This document shows, one piece after another, positions 48,801-57,374 of a stretch of 64,000 nucleotides of DNA (within the stretch, counting starts at the first letter, position 1; every line of letters starts with the position of its first letter). Source of the stretch: JBBREP01 sp963716525 (GTDB taxonomy: Bacteria; Actinomycetota; Acidimicrobiia; IMCC26256; PALSA-610); the NCBI GenBank assembly GCA_963716525.1, contig OY970315.1, forward strand, positions 3,658,001-3,722,000, given 5' to 3'. The notes under the pieces are model-generated. The model had not been told where the DNA came from. It was given only the letters and a program-made list of their open reading frames with translations, and ran no database searches. The position numbers and the translations under genes were made by a program.

Positions 48801-50170
48801 ATCTCGTCCGGACCACCGAGAGTCTCTGCGATTTGGTGCCTTCCGCGTTCACTCGCGAGTGGCTCCATCAGGTGCTGCTATCCGTCCTCGTCAACGAGAG
48901 CAACGGCCGTGGACTCCAGGACGTGCTCGAGTCCCTTACCGATGGCCAGATGCGAGAGCGAATGGTCGATGCTGCACGGGAGGTGTTCGGTGCGACTCCA
49001 GTCGGCGCCGTCCCGGCCGGCGGCGGTGCACCCGACCCTGGTCTCATTGGCGACCTCGCAGACGCACTGCAGTCCTCCAGCGTCATCCGCGACCTTCGAA
49101 CGGCCGCGTCCTCGCTGTGGGCGCAAGTCGATGACTCATGGCTGCCATGGCTTCGCGATAGGTACCTGGTGACACTCGCTGCCGCGGCTGTCGATGCCAT
49201 ACAGGCCTCATGCCCCGAGGTCGACGCCTCGGATCTCCGCTGTGACATCGCCCCTGTCTCTTCGACGGACGATGGCGCAATAGGTCGGGTCTACATCTCC
49301 GAGGACCAGCCCGGAGGCGTGGGTGTGATTGAGGCGCTCGTTGACCGTTACGTGGAGGATCCACGCGCGTATTGGGCGCTCGTCACTGCGTCCCTCGGTC
49401 CGGGCGACGGTGAGCGAATCGACCGGAACCTTCGGCGGTTCCTGCTGGTCTCGGACGAGCCGGCCGTAGCAGAGCCTGTTGCAAGAATTCGCACAGCCTC
49501 GGACCTTGGAAGTCTCACGGCCGCATGGCGGGATCTACGCGCCGAGCTCTTTACTCTTGGCCTCGACGGCGACCAGTCGATCATCTCTGCACTGGCCACG
49601 CGCATCATCCGGCCGGGAAGCAATCGCGACCTCGAGACACTTGTAGAACAGCTGCTCTCTCGATGGGATGACATCGAGGAATCACTCGGCGTCGAGGTTG
49701 AGCTTCGGGTCTTCGCTCATCTAGCAGCGTCCGACATCGACGTGCGTCGACGACTCAACGCCGCGGTTCATGGTCACGCAGGTCAACCGGGCTGGGAGAT
49801 CGGGCAGGTTGTGGGACTCCTTTGGCCCCGCGGTACCAGGCTTCGCTCAGCTGCTCTGAAGACGTACTCGCCCTACGTGCAGTTCGAGCCCACCGAGCGC
49901 CTGTTGTTCGATGACATCACCGCCACGCAAGGGATACTCATCGATGGTTCCTCGGCTCGATGGCGAAACCAGTTGGACGAAGCACTCCGGGTTGAAGGGA
50001 GCGCGACGATCCGGGCCGAAACCGACACCATCGCGGCTGCCGCGATTCGCGACCTTCTTACCGAACCGACGAGCGTCGACGTCCTCGAGTTTCATCCGCG
50101 AGTTGTCGGCATCGCTCGTTCCAACGAAGGCCTCGACGTTCAAGTTGAACTCCGCGAGGCACGTCAATGA
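45818..50170 (+). CDS. dpdJ: DpdJ, large DEAD/DEAH-type helicase of the Dpd system
   Basis: A 1450-residue helicase, intact. Motif I is VITAGTGSGKTLAFYLPA near residue 175, motif II FILLDEVHTYAGTHGAQ, motif III VGLSATLADPSGF, motif V VVATASLEVGFDDPNVGAVL and motif VI FLQRRGRAGRDPS. A zinc-ribbon insertion with CPILGCLQAGC and CERCGAVL lies between motifs Ia and II, as in several defence helicases. The long C-terminal part (residues 700-1450) has no recognised motif. The start TTG/GTG overlaps dpdI and the stop overlaps dpdK in ATGA. Likely unwinds or translocates on foreign DNA lacking 7-deazaguanine. Confidence 0.83.
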   Translation: MTEETLRLALNAIERREMPLLSWGVTSGTFTESELEEVLRSVDPNGDLDELIDTLLDRGLLVAKGVAEERYRSRMAETVRLAVSLRQWFHGRDWSTAPSLVSDARFLSQPRVVPRRDRQSAAVSTDMASQLGDEWTARDEQAMTAVLSGRDVSAFQARAMSRLFQQHTGPRGTVITAGTGSGKTLAFYLPALTRLLATPGSAGVPRIIAIYPRIELLRDQLRSLLQTGGALASVGEEAPRVGVLYGAVPRDRRDAVGSRNRGWKAHPDGLTCPILGCLQAGCDGSLVWLTSAGDAEQLTCERCGAVLSGDRLSFTRRHLQRNPPAVLFTTTEMVNRLLGDAQMRRLLVGDARRSPEFILLDEVHTYAGTHGAQVANLLRRWRAEISTAPHIVGLSATLADPSGFFADLTGLSTSSVSVIAPEPHEMKEVGREYFLALRGDPASQTSLLSTTIQASMLVRRMLDATPDRPSHGAFGSRLFVFADDLDVVNRLHTQLEDAEGWRPGGVNRKANGSLATLRASTGPDVRSRDEAGQLWAFAEQIGTLQRPVNVARTTSRDSGVDADADIVVATASLEVGFDDPNVGAVLQHKAPQDPAQFLQRRGRAGRDPSMRPWTVVVLSDYGRDRLAFQAYEALFEPVVQPTQLPLRNRVILKMQATWWLLDYLGQFCAGTRVVSIIDRRWQDNPERQRQIASRILEVVRETLTESGVERIAAQLRRALSLQDEDLRAILWDHPRGLITAVLPTLARRLEAAASTSLPSNFAWAAPLSEFLPGALFSALQTPEIRLTLPGQGLNEEAEPVSQAMRQFAPGRVSYRYALGGRRERLWVAPPPSHEAVLAIEDFCDTHIDLEPPPNSTINRLIQPTSLRLAAPVGAVSDSSYGRWAWQSAFQHEGVPFSLDVPDGTRWTARIAGFEALTHRYRCPQTVWRYAEQFDVERNSSTEPPLTQHSIGLDGTPAAVGFAIDVDGLVLDVHLPEAVPSGAAVTRALRVARMEYLVRTTESLCDLVPSAFTREWLHQVLLSVLVNESNGRGLQDVLESLTDGQMRERMVDAAREVFGATPVGAVPAGGGAPDPGLIGDLADALQSSSVIRDLRTAASSLWAQVDDSWLPWLRDRYLVTLAAAAVDAIQASCPEVDASDLRCDIAPVSSTDDGAIGRVYISEDQPGGVGVIEALVDRYVEDPRAYWALVTASLGPGDGERIDRNLRRFLLVSDEPAVAEPVARIRTASDLGSLTAAWRDLRAELFTLGLDGDQSIISALATRIIRPGSNRDLETLVEQLLSRWDDIEESLGVEVELRVFAHLAASDIDVRRRLNAAVHGHAGQPGWEIGQVVGLLWPRGTRLRSAALKTYSPYVQFEPTERLLFDDITATQGILIDGSSARWRNQLDEALRVEGSATIRAETDTIAAAAIRDLLTEPTSVDVLEFHPRVVGIARSNEGLDVQVELREARQ

Positions 50171-50630
50171 GAACCCGGAGCCTCCGCACGTCTGCGTTCT
50201 CATCGCGAGAGGAACTCGCCGATGCTCTCCAGGCACTGTTCATCGCCGAGTTGCTAAGTCCAAGCGATCCGCTGTGGATCGTAACGCCCTGGATCTCCGA
50301 CGTCGTTGTTGTCGACAACCGAGCCGGCCGGTTCACAGGGCTCCTCCCCGATCTGCCGAAGCGACCAATCCGGTTAACGCAAGTTCTCCTGAGTCAGATG
50401 CAACGCGGAGGGATGGTCGTGGTGGCCTGCCGGCCCGATGACCACAACCGGACTTTTGTCGAACAGCTCGAGGAGCGCACCCGCGATGCCGGTGTCGATG
50501 AGCGCTTCGCACGCCGCTTCGCAGTCGACCTGCACGAGAAGGGCATCCTGACCGCGCACTTGTTGCTAAGCGGTTCTATGAACCTCACATACAACGGCCT
50601 CAGGCGACTCGAAGAGTCGATACTGCTAAC

Positions 50631-52327
50631 CCCAACTGTTCATGAGAGTTCGTGAGCGTGTGGGTCGGCCATTTTGTGGGTTCGGGCGGCGGTATTGGGT
50701 GGTCTTGGGGTGCGCGTCGTCGCTCGTGGTGGCGGGGTGTCGGTGATCGGTGGTGTTGCGGCTGTGTCGCGGCGTGCGTGGTCAAGGCCCCGCGGACGTT
50801 TCCGCGGAGACGTCTCGGGTGGCTGCGGGCTCAGGTGATGAGCGCGATGCGCTTGTAGGCGCGGGTGAGGAGTTGGGCGCTGGGCCAGTCGTCGCGGATG
50901 CGCACGATGTGTTGTCGGGCTCTGCGCACGATCCGGCCGGGTGTGTGCCAGAGCTGCCAGCGCAGCGTCTTGGGGCGTGCGGTCTTGAGTGGCCCGTCGA
51001 GGGTTTCGGTCTGGAACCAGCAGACGAGGTCCGCGGCGTACGCGACGACTGCGAGTCGGGCTCGGTTGGCGTCGGCGTCGCTGAACGGGAACCGGCAGAG
51101 GCCGGAGTCTTTGAGGCGTTGGATGTGGTCTTCGACGTGGGCGTGCGCGCGCATGAACCGGTCGAGTTCGACGGGAGTGCCGGACTGGTCGGTGTAGTGG
51201 CCCCAGTATCGGTAGACCTCGGACGGGAACAGGGTTTGTTGCGCGCCGGGATGCAACGGCTCGCGGCGCACGATCAGTCGTGTCCCGGTCGGCCAGCCGT
51301 CGAGGTCGGCGAGGTCGGTGATCTCGGCGACGGCTGCGCCGGGCCGCAGGTCGCCGTCTTGTCTGAGCGCTGGTTGCCATCGGTTGTCGTCGAAACGGAT
51401 GCGTGCGATCGCGTTGTGGATGCTGTTGTTTTGGCGGGCTGCGACCGCGAACCCGACGTGACGGGCTCGGCAACCATCCACGAATCCGTGCGTGCAGCCG
51501 GCACTGTCCGCACGCACGATCAGCTTGCGTTCGACGAGCCCACCAGGATCGCTGTCACGATGTCCGGCGCGTACGCGTTCGGGGAGCTGACCGATCGCGT
51601 GATCGAGCACGGTCAGGTGATCGGCGATGGAGTTCGCGCCGGCGTTGCCGGGCCGCAACAAGGCGGCGACGCATTCGCCGGTGCCGTCCACGAACGCGAA
51701 GAACGGGTGGTATCCGAAGCCGCCCTTGTATGTCGGGCCCGTCTGTTCTTTGTGCTCGGAATGGATCTCGACCAGCGACGCATCCAAATCGACCACGACC
51801 CGCTCATCCGACGCGCTCAGACCATGACGGTCCCATACCCCCGCGCGTACGCCGGCGATTGCTTCCCACAGCCCGGTCACGGTCGCCGGGTCGAGTTGGT
51901 CACGGAACATGCGGCCGACCGTCGTGTCCGACGGGACCGACCCGAACAGGCCCGGCTGCGCGCGCAGGTACTCGACATCGGCGATCGCGTCCCCGCCACC
52001 CGCGAGGGTGAGCATCGCATGCACCAGGACTTTCCCGCGATCATGCAACCACGGCCGTTCCCCCGACGGGCCCGCGATCCGCGCCGACAAGGCCCGACCA
52101 AGCCCGACCTGGTCCGCGTACGCGCCCAGCGCGTGCAGTCCGACATGACCGACCACGCCCGTCGCCGCGGTCTCGATCTTCACGTTTCGCGTACTGATAC
52201 CGTTCACTTGTCAAGTGCCCTCTCGTCCGGCGGTCTTGGTTGTCTCGCAACACCAAGAATGCCTTACGAACAGGGCACTTGTCGCGCCCAGCAAGTACAA
52301 ACCCGCAGACACCGACGAATAATCAGG
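50631..52327 (-). mobile_element. IS1380-family element inserted in dpdK
   Basis: A 1697-base element with one transposase on the minus strand. Ends are imperfect inverted repeats: CCCAACTGTTCATG at the left and CCTGATTATTCGTC as the complement of the right, sharing 8 of 13 bases with only transitions. Flanked by a duplicated GCTAAC (50625-50630 and 52328-52333); the duplication may be 5 bases with one shared by chance. The stretch upstream of the transposase holds inverted phrases (ACTTGTCAAGTGCCCT and AGGGCACTTGTC) that may regulate it. Confidence 0.85.
50831..52207 (-). CDS. IS1380-family transposase (in dpdK)
   Basis: A 458-residue transposase. The DDE-type core is visible in VVVDLDASLVEIHSEHKEQ (first Asp), KLIVRADSAGCTHGFVDG (second Asp), and the alpha-helical end RFMRAHAHVEDHIQRLKDSG with the Glu. 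The N-terminal HALGAYADQVGLGRALSARI is typical of IS1380. The gene appears intact, so the element may be mobile. It shares fold but little sequence with the second IS1380 transposase at 53917. Confidence 0.9.
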   Translation of the reverse strand: MNGISTRNVKIETAATGVVGHVGLHALGAYADQVGLGRALSARIAGPSGERPWLHDRGKVLVHAMLTLAGGGDAIADVEYLRAQPGLFGSVPSDTTVGRMFRDQLDPATVTGLWEAIAGVRAGVWDRHGLSASDERVVVDLDASLVEIHSEHKEQTGPTYKGGFGYHPFFAFVDGTGECVAALLRPGNAGANSIADHLTVLDHAIGQLPERVRAGHRDSDPGGLVERKLIVRADSAGCTHGFVDGCRARHVGFAVAARQNNSIHNAIARIRFDDNRWQPALRQDGDLRPGAAVAEITDLADLDGWPTGTRLIVRREPLHPGAQQTLFPSEVYRYWGHYTDQSGTPVELDRFMRAHAHVEDHIQRLKDSGLCRFPFSDADANRARLAVVAYAADLVCWFQTETLDGPLKTARPKTLRWQLWHTPGRIVRRARQHIVRIRDDWPSAQLLTRAYKRIALIT

Positions 52328-53748
52328 GCTAACGGACGACGACGACGCTGTAGCGCGTGCCCGTCACGCGTACGAGGACCGCTGGGGAACGCCGTGACTG
52401 ACGCTCGATCGGCCGCCGCGTTCTACTCACCGCCAAATGAGGTCGAGCCGTCGGCCTTGGAAGGAGCTGCGGGGGAGCTCCTCACCTTGCTAGTCGCAAG
52501 GCTCGAGACCGGCATAGCGAGAACTTTGCTTCCGGCCAGGGTCGGAGGCGCGACGCGGTGGTACGGGTTCGCGCCGACAGACCGCGAGGCGCGTCTCCTT
52601 CGCGAGGAGTTCCGATGCTGGCTTGGACCGCCCCTTTCCGCCCGGACGGCCAACGTCGATAACGCAACGGATCCGGTCGACCAAGCAGCACGGCTGCTGA
52701 TTCCCTCTGGCACCGTGCTGCGAGTCGACATCACCGATGGTTGGCAAGCCGACGCCCGCAGCAACGTCGCGTCTCTCACGGACGTCTGGACGCTCGCGCC
52801 CGAACGGGGCCTCGATGCACCGAGACCCGTCGGCCGCGTCTTGCGCCAGTTCTACGAGAGCATTCTTGCCGTCGATCGCTCGTTAGCTGAGGCCGCACTC
52901 GACGAGATGAAGTCTCGGTCGCTCTTGAGTTCGACCAACCTCCGGTTCCTGCGCGTTGAGCTCCTCAGCGCGATGGGCACGGCTCAAGAGTTGCGAGACG
53001 ACCCAGCGCTCCGGACAATCTCGCTGCTAGCTCGGCCTCCGGCGGTGACCGAGCGGGTCGCTGAGGCAGCGGATGCGCTCATAATCGAGCCCGGGCTCAG
53101 TGGCGATGGACATAGCGCGGATTGGACAGGGATCGCCATCGCACTCGAGGAGGCCTGGCCTGGCCTCGTGACTCATCGCAGCCAGGTTACAACGGCTGCG
53201 ACGGCGCGTTGCCTGGTTCTAAGCGAGCTTCTAGCCGAGACGCCACGCCAACCGCTGCTGGACGAGATCTCCCAACGGTTTCCGGATGATCGGGTTGTCA
53301 GCGCGGCGTCTGCCCTGCTCGTAGGGTCACCAAGAGGGCCGGAGCGGTCAACGAGTGCCCTTGGCTTGTACCACCAAGGTGACTATGGGGCCGCGCTTCT
53401 TGCCGCCGAGGCACTACCTGTGCGCGAGTCCGTCTCGGTCGCGCTCGCGGCAGCGGTCAACCTTGGCGACGGCAAGTCAGCCGTTCGTGCGCTTGCTCTC
53501 CTTGAACGGCTTTCGGAGCAGGAACGCGAACTCGTGCTGGAAGCAGCTGTAGAACGCTCGTTTTACGACCAGCTTCTGGGCCGAACCTCGGACGCGAAGG
53601 TACCCGTCGGCTGGTTGGACTGGCTTGGCGGCGACTGGAATGACCGCCCCGACCTCCTAGTGGACTGGGCGAGGCAGTGGCCGCGCGCGCCGGAGGACAT
53701 CGAACGAGATAGCGCGGCCCTGGCCGAGGAACTGCTCGATGCACTTAA

Positions 53749-55360
53749 CCTCGATCCACCGATTCATTGGTGGCGATGAGTACTCGGCGCGGCGGCGTGG
53801 GTGTGGGTCGCGTGGAGCATCGGGTGAGTGCGCTGCGTGGTGTTCGGTGCACGCGTGCTGCCGCGGCAGCGCGTTTCGGGTAGGGCTGTGCCGTGGGAGG
53901 GTCGGCGCGGGGTCGGTTATGCAGCTGCGGGGAGCTGGCGTGTTCGTTCGAGCGCGCGCTCGAAGCTGTTGGCCCATGGCCAGCCGGATGGCAGGCGCAG
54001 GATGGTGCGTCCCGAGCGGTTCACGACGCGGCCGGCGATGGCGATGAGGCGGGTGCGGACAGTGCGCGCGACGGTGAGTGTCTCGTTGGTGCGGGTGCCG
54101 CCGAGGATCGTGGTCCAGCGGATGAGGTTGTGCGCCAGCGCGGCGCAGGTCAGCCAGGCGCCATTGGCGGCGAAGTGACCGGACGGCATGTGCTCGAGCC
54201 CGGAGCCTTCTTTGAGGTCGCGGATCGCGAGTTCGACTACGGCATGGTGACGGTGGAACTCGTCAGCGTCGACTGTGCTGCGCTCACGGTCGCTGGTGAT
54301 GAACGCATGGTGGCGCCAGTTCGGCCACAGTTCGGCTTGCGGGCCGACCAGGCGAGTGCGGCGCACGATCAGCCGCACGGTCCGCTGCTTGTCGGCGCGG
54401 CCGGTCGTGTACATGGTCTCGGCGACTTCGGCGTGGCCGCCGATGGTGTAGTCGATCGGCGTCCACGCCGCTTCGTCGATCGCGGCGATCGCCCTTCGAA
54501 TACCGGCCTGTTGCGCGACGGTGATCGACCAGCCAACCCCGAGGTGGTCCAACGTGTCGACGAGCTCCCAGGACCAGAACCCGCTGTCGGCCCGCAGCGT
54601 CAGCGCGCCGGTCGCGCCGGAGCGACGGACCCGGGCGATCAGTTCCTGAGTGAAACGACGATGGCCGCGCTGCGACGAACCTTTGCGCAGCCGCCAGTGC
54701 AACAGTTCGCCGGTGTCGGCACGCACCGCGAGGAGCGGGTGCAGGCCGAGCTGGCGCGTGTAGCCATAGGCGGCGCCCTGCTTGTGGTCGCCGTGCACCT
54801 CGCAGATCGTCGAGTCGAGATCGATCACCAGCTCGTTGTCGCCGGGCCCCGCGCCCGCCGACCATGCCCGACGCAACGTTTCCGCGGAAACCTTGTCGAG
54901 TTGGCGGAGATGCCCGAACGTGAACGCCCGCAAGAACGTGCCCAGCGTCGAGGGAGCCATCACCCGGAACCCCAACACCCGCTGCGTCGCGCCCGCGCGC
55001 AGCATGTTGGCGTGATCGATATGCGAACCGCCGGCCAGGATCGCCGCGATCAGCGTGCACAGCTTGCGGCCAGGCCGCGACCCGCCGACCCGGCCGGCCA
55101 GATCCACCGTGTCGTTCACCAGCGGCTCGATACCGAGCCGGTCGATCACCGTCGCCGGCACCAACAGGCCAGCATTCGCGACCAACGACGGATCATCGAA
55201 GCTCACCGCGACACGGTCGATCCTGTGCGATACTGCTGCCACTGAAAGTGCCTCCCGGACTTGTGACCTTCACGGCGTCAGACACCGCGATTGTCCTTGT
55301 TCGAGAGGCCTTTCTGTTGGATACCCACCACCAGACGCCGACCCGGCCGGTGGATCGAGG
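53749..55360 (-). mobile_element. Second IS1380-family element, inserted in dpdD
   Basis: A 1612-base element. Its ends are a perfect 13-base inverted repeat: CCTCGATCCACCG at 53749 and CGGTGGATCGAGG ending at 55360. It is flanked by the 5-base duplication CTTAA (53744-53748 and 55361-55365). One transposase gene lies on the minus strand, opposite to dpdD. The sequence differs from the IS in dpdK, so these are two different elements that landed about 1.4 kb apart. Confidence 0.93.
53917..55242 (-). CDS. IS1380-family transposase (in dpdD)
   Basis: A 441-residue transposase with ELVIDLDSTICEVHGDHKQG (first Asp), GALTLRADSGFWSWELVD (second Asp) and the helical end HAVVELAIRDLKEGSGLEHM with the Glu. 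An N-terminal region of the IS1380 type (RLGIEPLVNDTVDLAGRVGG) is followed by TFLRAFTFGHLRQLDKV. No defects are seen. The promoter region between 55243 and 55360 holds the inverted phrases GTGCCTCCCGG and CGAGAGGCC. Confidence 0.9.
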   Translation of the reverse strand: MAAVSHRIDRVAVSFDDPSLVANAGLLVPATVIDRLGIEPLVNDTVDLAGRVGGSRPGRKLCTLIAAILAGGSHIDHANMLRAGATQRVLGFRVMAPSTLGTFLRAFTFGHLRQLDKVSAETLRRAWSAGAGPGDNELVIDLDSTICEVHGDHKQGAAYGYTRQLGLHPLLAVRADTGELLHWRLRKGSSQRGHRRFTQELIARVRRSGATGALTLRADSGFWSWELVDTLDHLGVGWSITVAQQAGIRRAIAAIDEAAWTPIDYTIGGHAEVAETMYTTGRADKQRTVRLIVRRTRLVGPQAELWPNWRHHAFITSDRERSTVDADEFHRHHAVVELAIRDLKEGSGLEHMPSGHFAANGAWLTCAALAHNLIRWTTILGGTRTNETLTVARTVRTRLIAIAGRVVNRSGRTILRLPSGWPWANSFERALERTRQLPAAA

Positions 55361-56177
55361 CTTAACGACAACCGCCGAGGGCGCGTGCGCAACGGGCTCC
55401 CAGTGTTCATCGACTGGCTCGTCCGTGACGGGCTGTTGCCGTCGAGCGTCTCGCTCGCGACAACGATCTTCGACATCCTCCTTTCAAGCGAGCCCGGAAA
55501 AATCGTGCGACAAGCGTCACTTGTATTGCTCGATGAATCCCTCGCTGCTGGGTGCTCCTCGAAGGAGTATGTCGAGATCGTGGATGCGTTGTCGCGCCAG
55601 TTGCGGCTGCTCGGGCCGCGGGATGCCCCGTGGCTTGCACAATCCCTGGACCTCCTGCTCTTGTTCACGAGCCAAGACTTGTCGCGTCGCGATGCGCTGT
55701 TTGCAGAGTCGTTGGGCGTAGCGAAGTCGTGGAGTGAGCGGGTCGAAGCATCCCACGCAGCCCTGCTGCGCTACGTCTTCGCGGACGCCGGCCTCGATTT
55801 GGCAATCCCGACGACGGCTCCTGCGCTTGGGAACGATGCGGACGTCGTACGGCCGTTTCTCTCGGTCGGCATCTACTCACTCCGAGAAGGTGTCGCGAAG
55901 GTCGCGTCCAAATGGATCAAAGACATATGGCCGGACGTCAAGATAAAGGCCTCGGCTGCCCACGCGAGCAACGATTCGCTTACGGCCCTAGTGCGGGCGT
56001 CTGATGTGATGCTCGTGCAAACCAGCCATGCAAAGCACGCGGCGACGCAGGCTATTGAGACCGCCGCCATCGACCACAGTCGTCTCGTCTTCGTCCACGG
56101 CCGAGGTGCGACCGCTCTCGTGCGAGCGCTCCTTGCCTGGTATCACGGCGACGCGGCCGTCTAGCGCCGAGACCACT

Positions 56178-56372
56178 TCAAGGAACCGGTTGTTCAGGTG
56201 CACGCCTCGCTGCGAGGCCCGTAGCCATCGTCCCGATCCAATCGGTCTCTTGGTTCGAGCGCACGCGATCGAGCGCCACGACGGGATATCTCGGATCAGA
56301 CCACAGATGCCGACAGCGCGTCGAGGGCGATCTGCTGAAACGAATCAGACGCCGGGAAATCGGCGTTCGCAT
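56178..56372 (-). CDS. Hypothetical small protein downstream of queD
   Basis: A 64-codon reading, ATG 56372, seven bases after the queD stop. The second half is protein-like (LWSDPRYPVVALDRVRSNQE, DWIGTMATGLAARR). The first half is arginine/serine-rich, while the other frame of the same DNA reads DFPASDSFQQIALDALSAS, so a frameshifted longer protein may lie here. It ends 14 bases from the dpdD stop on the opposite strand. No family recognised. Confidence 0.35.
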   Translation of the reverse strand: MRTPISRRLIRFSRSPSTRCRHLWSDPRYPVVALDRVRSNQETDWIGTMATGLAARRAPEQPVP

Positions 56373-56379
56373 GGGCTCG

Positions 56380-56739
56380 TCAGACCTCGCCTCGGTACGC
56401 GCAACCCGACGTGCAGGTCTCGCGCACGACGATCTGACTGAGCCCGGGCAGCGTGTGGCTCAGAGAGTCCCAGATCCATCGGGCGACGACTTCGCTCGTC
56501 GGGTTCGCAAGGCCGGCGATCTCGTTCAGGTAGTAGTGATCGAGTTGCGCCAATACGGGCTTCATCGCGCACGTGATGTCGGCGAAGTCCATCACCCAGC
56601 CCGCTTCGTCATCGACGTCACCTTCGACGTGGACCGCAACTCTGTACGAGTGCCCATGAAGACGAGCGCACTTGTGGTCTTGCGGAACGTTGGGAAGCCT
56701 GTGCGCTGCCTCGAACGTGAACTCCTTGAACACCTCCAC
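56380..56739 (-). CDS. queD: QueD, 6-carboxy-tetrahydropterin synthase
   Basis: Converts 7,8-dihydroneopterin triphosphate to 6-carboxy-tetrahydropterin, the first committed step to preQ0. Zinc ligands are visible in FTFEAAHRLPNVP and ARLHGHSYRVAVHVEG. The catalytic Cys precedes the latter (HKCARLHGH), and LDHYYLNEI and PTSEVVARWIWDSL are conserved family positions. The GTG start at 56739 overlaps the queE stop by one base and gives the normal length of about 119 residues; an ATG at 56784 is also open. Part of the modification arm of the Dpd locus. Its substrate normally comes from FolE, which is not in the window. Confidence 0.9.
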   Translation of the reverse strand: MEVFKEFTFEAAHRLPNVPQDHKCARLHGHSYRVAVHVEGDVDDEAGWVMDFADITCAMKPVLAQLDHYYLNEIAGLANPTSEVVARWIWDSLSHTLPGLSQIVVRETCTSGCAYRGEV

Positions 56740-57374
56740 TACGAGATCCCCAAGTACTTGTGCGTTTGCAGGCTGAGTCGCCAAACCGGGTGCTCGAGGC
56801 AGTACGCGACGGCCAGGCTCGTGTTCTTCTCCCGGTCCGGGCCGTCCATCGGCTGCAAGAAACGATGATCAAAATCGAGCCCAGCGACGTCGGCTGGATC
56901 GAGACCGGGTTGGGGATAGATGACCTTCAATTCGTCGCCGGACGTCAGTATCAGATCGGAGCCCGCCTTCGGGCTAACGCAGATCCAGTCGATGCCTGCG
57001 GATGCCTCGCAAGTTCCATTGGTCTCGATGGCGACTCGGAACCCGCGGTCGTGAAGGGCGTCTACGAGGACTTCGTCGAGTTGCAACAGGGGTTCGCCAC
57101 CTGTGCACACAACGAGCCGCTGGCCGGCGCCGCTCGAGGCCCAAGCGCGCGCTACCGCGTCCGCAAGCGCGGCCGCGGAGTCGAACTTGCCGCCGCCGAC
57201 GCCGTCGGTTCCTACGAAATCCGTGTCGCAGAACTGACAGATCGCGATCGAGCGATGCTCTTCACGTCCAGTCCAGAGGTTGCATCCCGTGAACCGACAG
57301 AACACTGCAGGAGTTCCCACGTTGAATCCTTCACCCTGGAGTGTGAAGAAGACTTCCTTCACCAGGTATGTCAT
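56739..57374 (-). CDS. queE: QueE, 7-carboxy-7-deazaguanine synthase (radical SAM)
   Basis: Rearranges 6-carboxy-tetrahydropterin to 7-carboxy-7-deazaguanine using SAM and a 4Fe-4S cluster. The cluster motif is the long CX14CX2C variant: FTGCNLWTGREEH to CQFCDTDFVGTDG. The substrate-binding TLQGEGFNVGTPAVF, the glycine-rich VVCTGGEPLLQLDE and FRVAIETNGT are present. ATG 57374 overlaps the queC stop in ATGA. The length of 211 residues is normal. Dedicated to the Dpd pathway by position. Confidence 0.93.
   Translation of the reverse strand: MTYLVKEVFFTLQGEGFNVGTPAVFCRFTGCNLWTGREEHRSIAICQFCDTDFVGTDGVGGGKFDSAAALADAVARAWASSGAGQRLVVCTGGEPLLQLDEVLVDALHDRGFRVAIETNGTCEASAGIDWICVSPKAGSDLILTSGDELKVIYPQPGLDPADVAGLDFDHRFLQPMDGPDREKNTSLAVAYCLEHPVWRLSLQTHKYLGIS

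Larger units (their letters stand above)
50167..52397 (+). pseudogene. dpdK: DpdK, phospholipase D-like nuclease of the Dpd system, split by an IS1380 element
   Basis: The first 155 codons end at 50630. They include a PLD-type core (VDLHEKGILTAHLLLSGSMN), in which His and Lys match HxK, and ELLSPSDPLWIVTPWISDVV earlier. The element at 50631-52327 follows, flanked by GCTAAC on both sides. The last 20 or so codons lie at 52328-52397 and encode DDDDAVARARHAYEDRWGTP. Joining across one GCTAAC gives SILLTDDDDAVARARH in frame. The TGA overlaps the dpdD start in GTGA. Known Dpd clusters carry a PLD-fold DpdK, presumably the DNA-cutting enzyme. The insertion removes only the extreme C-terminus but adds a foreign tail (PTVHESS) and is polar on dpdD. 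Confidence 0.85.
52394..56164 (+). pseudogene. dpdD: DpdD, Dpd effector protein, split by a second IS1380 element
   Basis: The N-terminal part runs from GTG 52394, in a GTGA overlap with dpdK, to 53748. It starts VTDARSAAAFYSPPNEVEPS and has a typical RWYGFAPTDREARLLREEF region. The C-terminal part is 55361-56164: NDNRRGRVRNGLPVFIDWLV, then LRYVFADAGLDLAIP and a Rossmann-like end with LSVGIYSLREGVAKVASKWI, MLVQTSHAKHAATQAIE and VHGRGATALVRAL. CTTAA is duplicated at 53744 and 55361. Joining gives LLDALNDNRRG with no frame change, about 718 residues in all. The family is recognised from order and overall pattern; its biochemical role is unknown. Broken as it stands, because the first half ends in element-derived residues (PPIHWWR). 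Confidence 0.72.

Noticed and set aside
50750..53779. A single plus-strand reading frame of about 1009 residues
   Set aside because: Its first half is the antisense of an IS1380 transposase and its end lies in another element; only 52394-53748 is dpdD.
56204..56218. GCCTCGCTGCGAGGC hairpin as a terminator between the convergent Dpd arms
   Set aside because: The stem is short once a workable loop is allowed, has no T-run, and lies inside a possible small gene.
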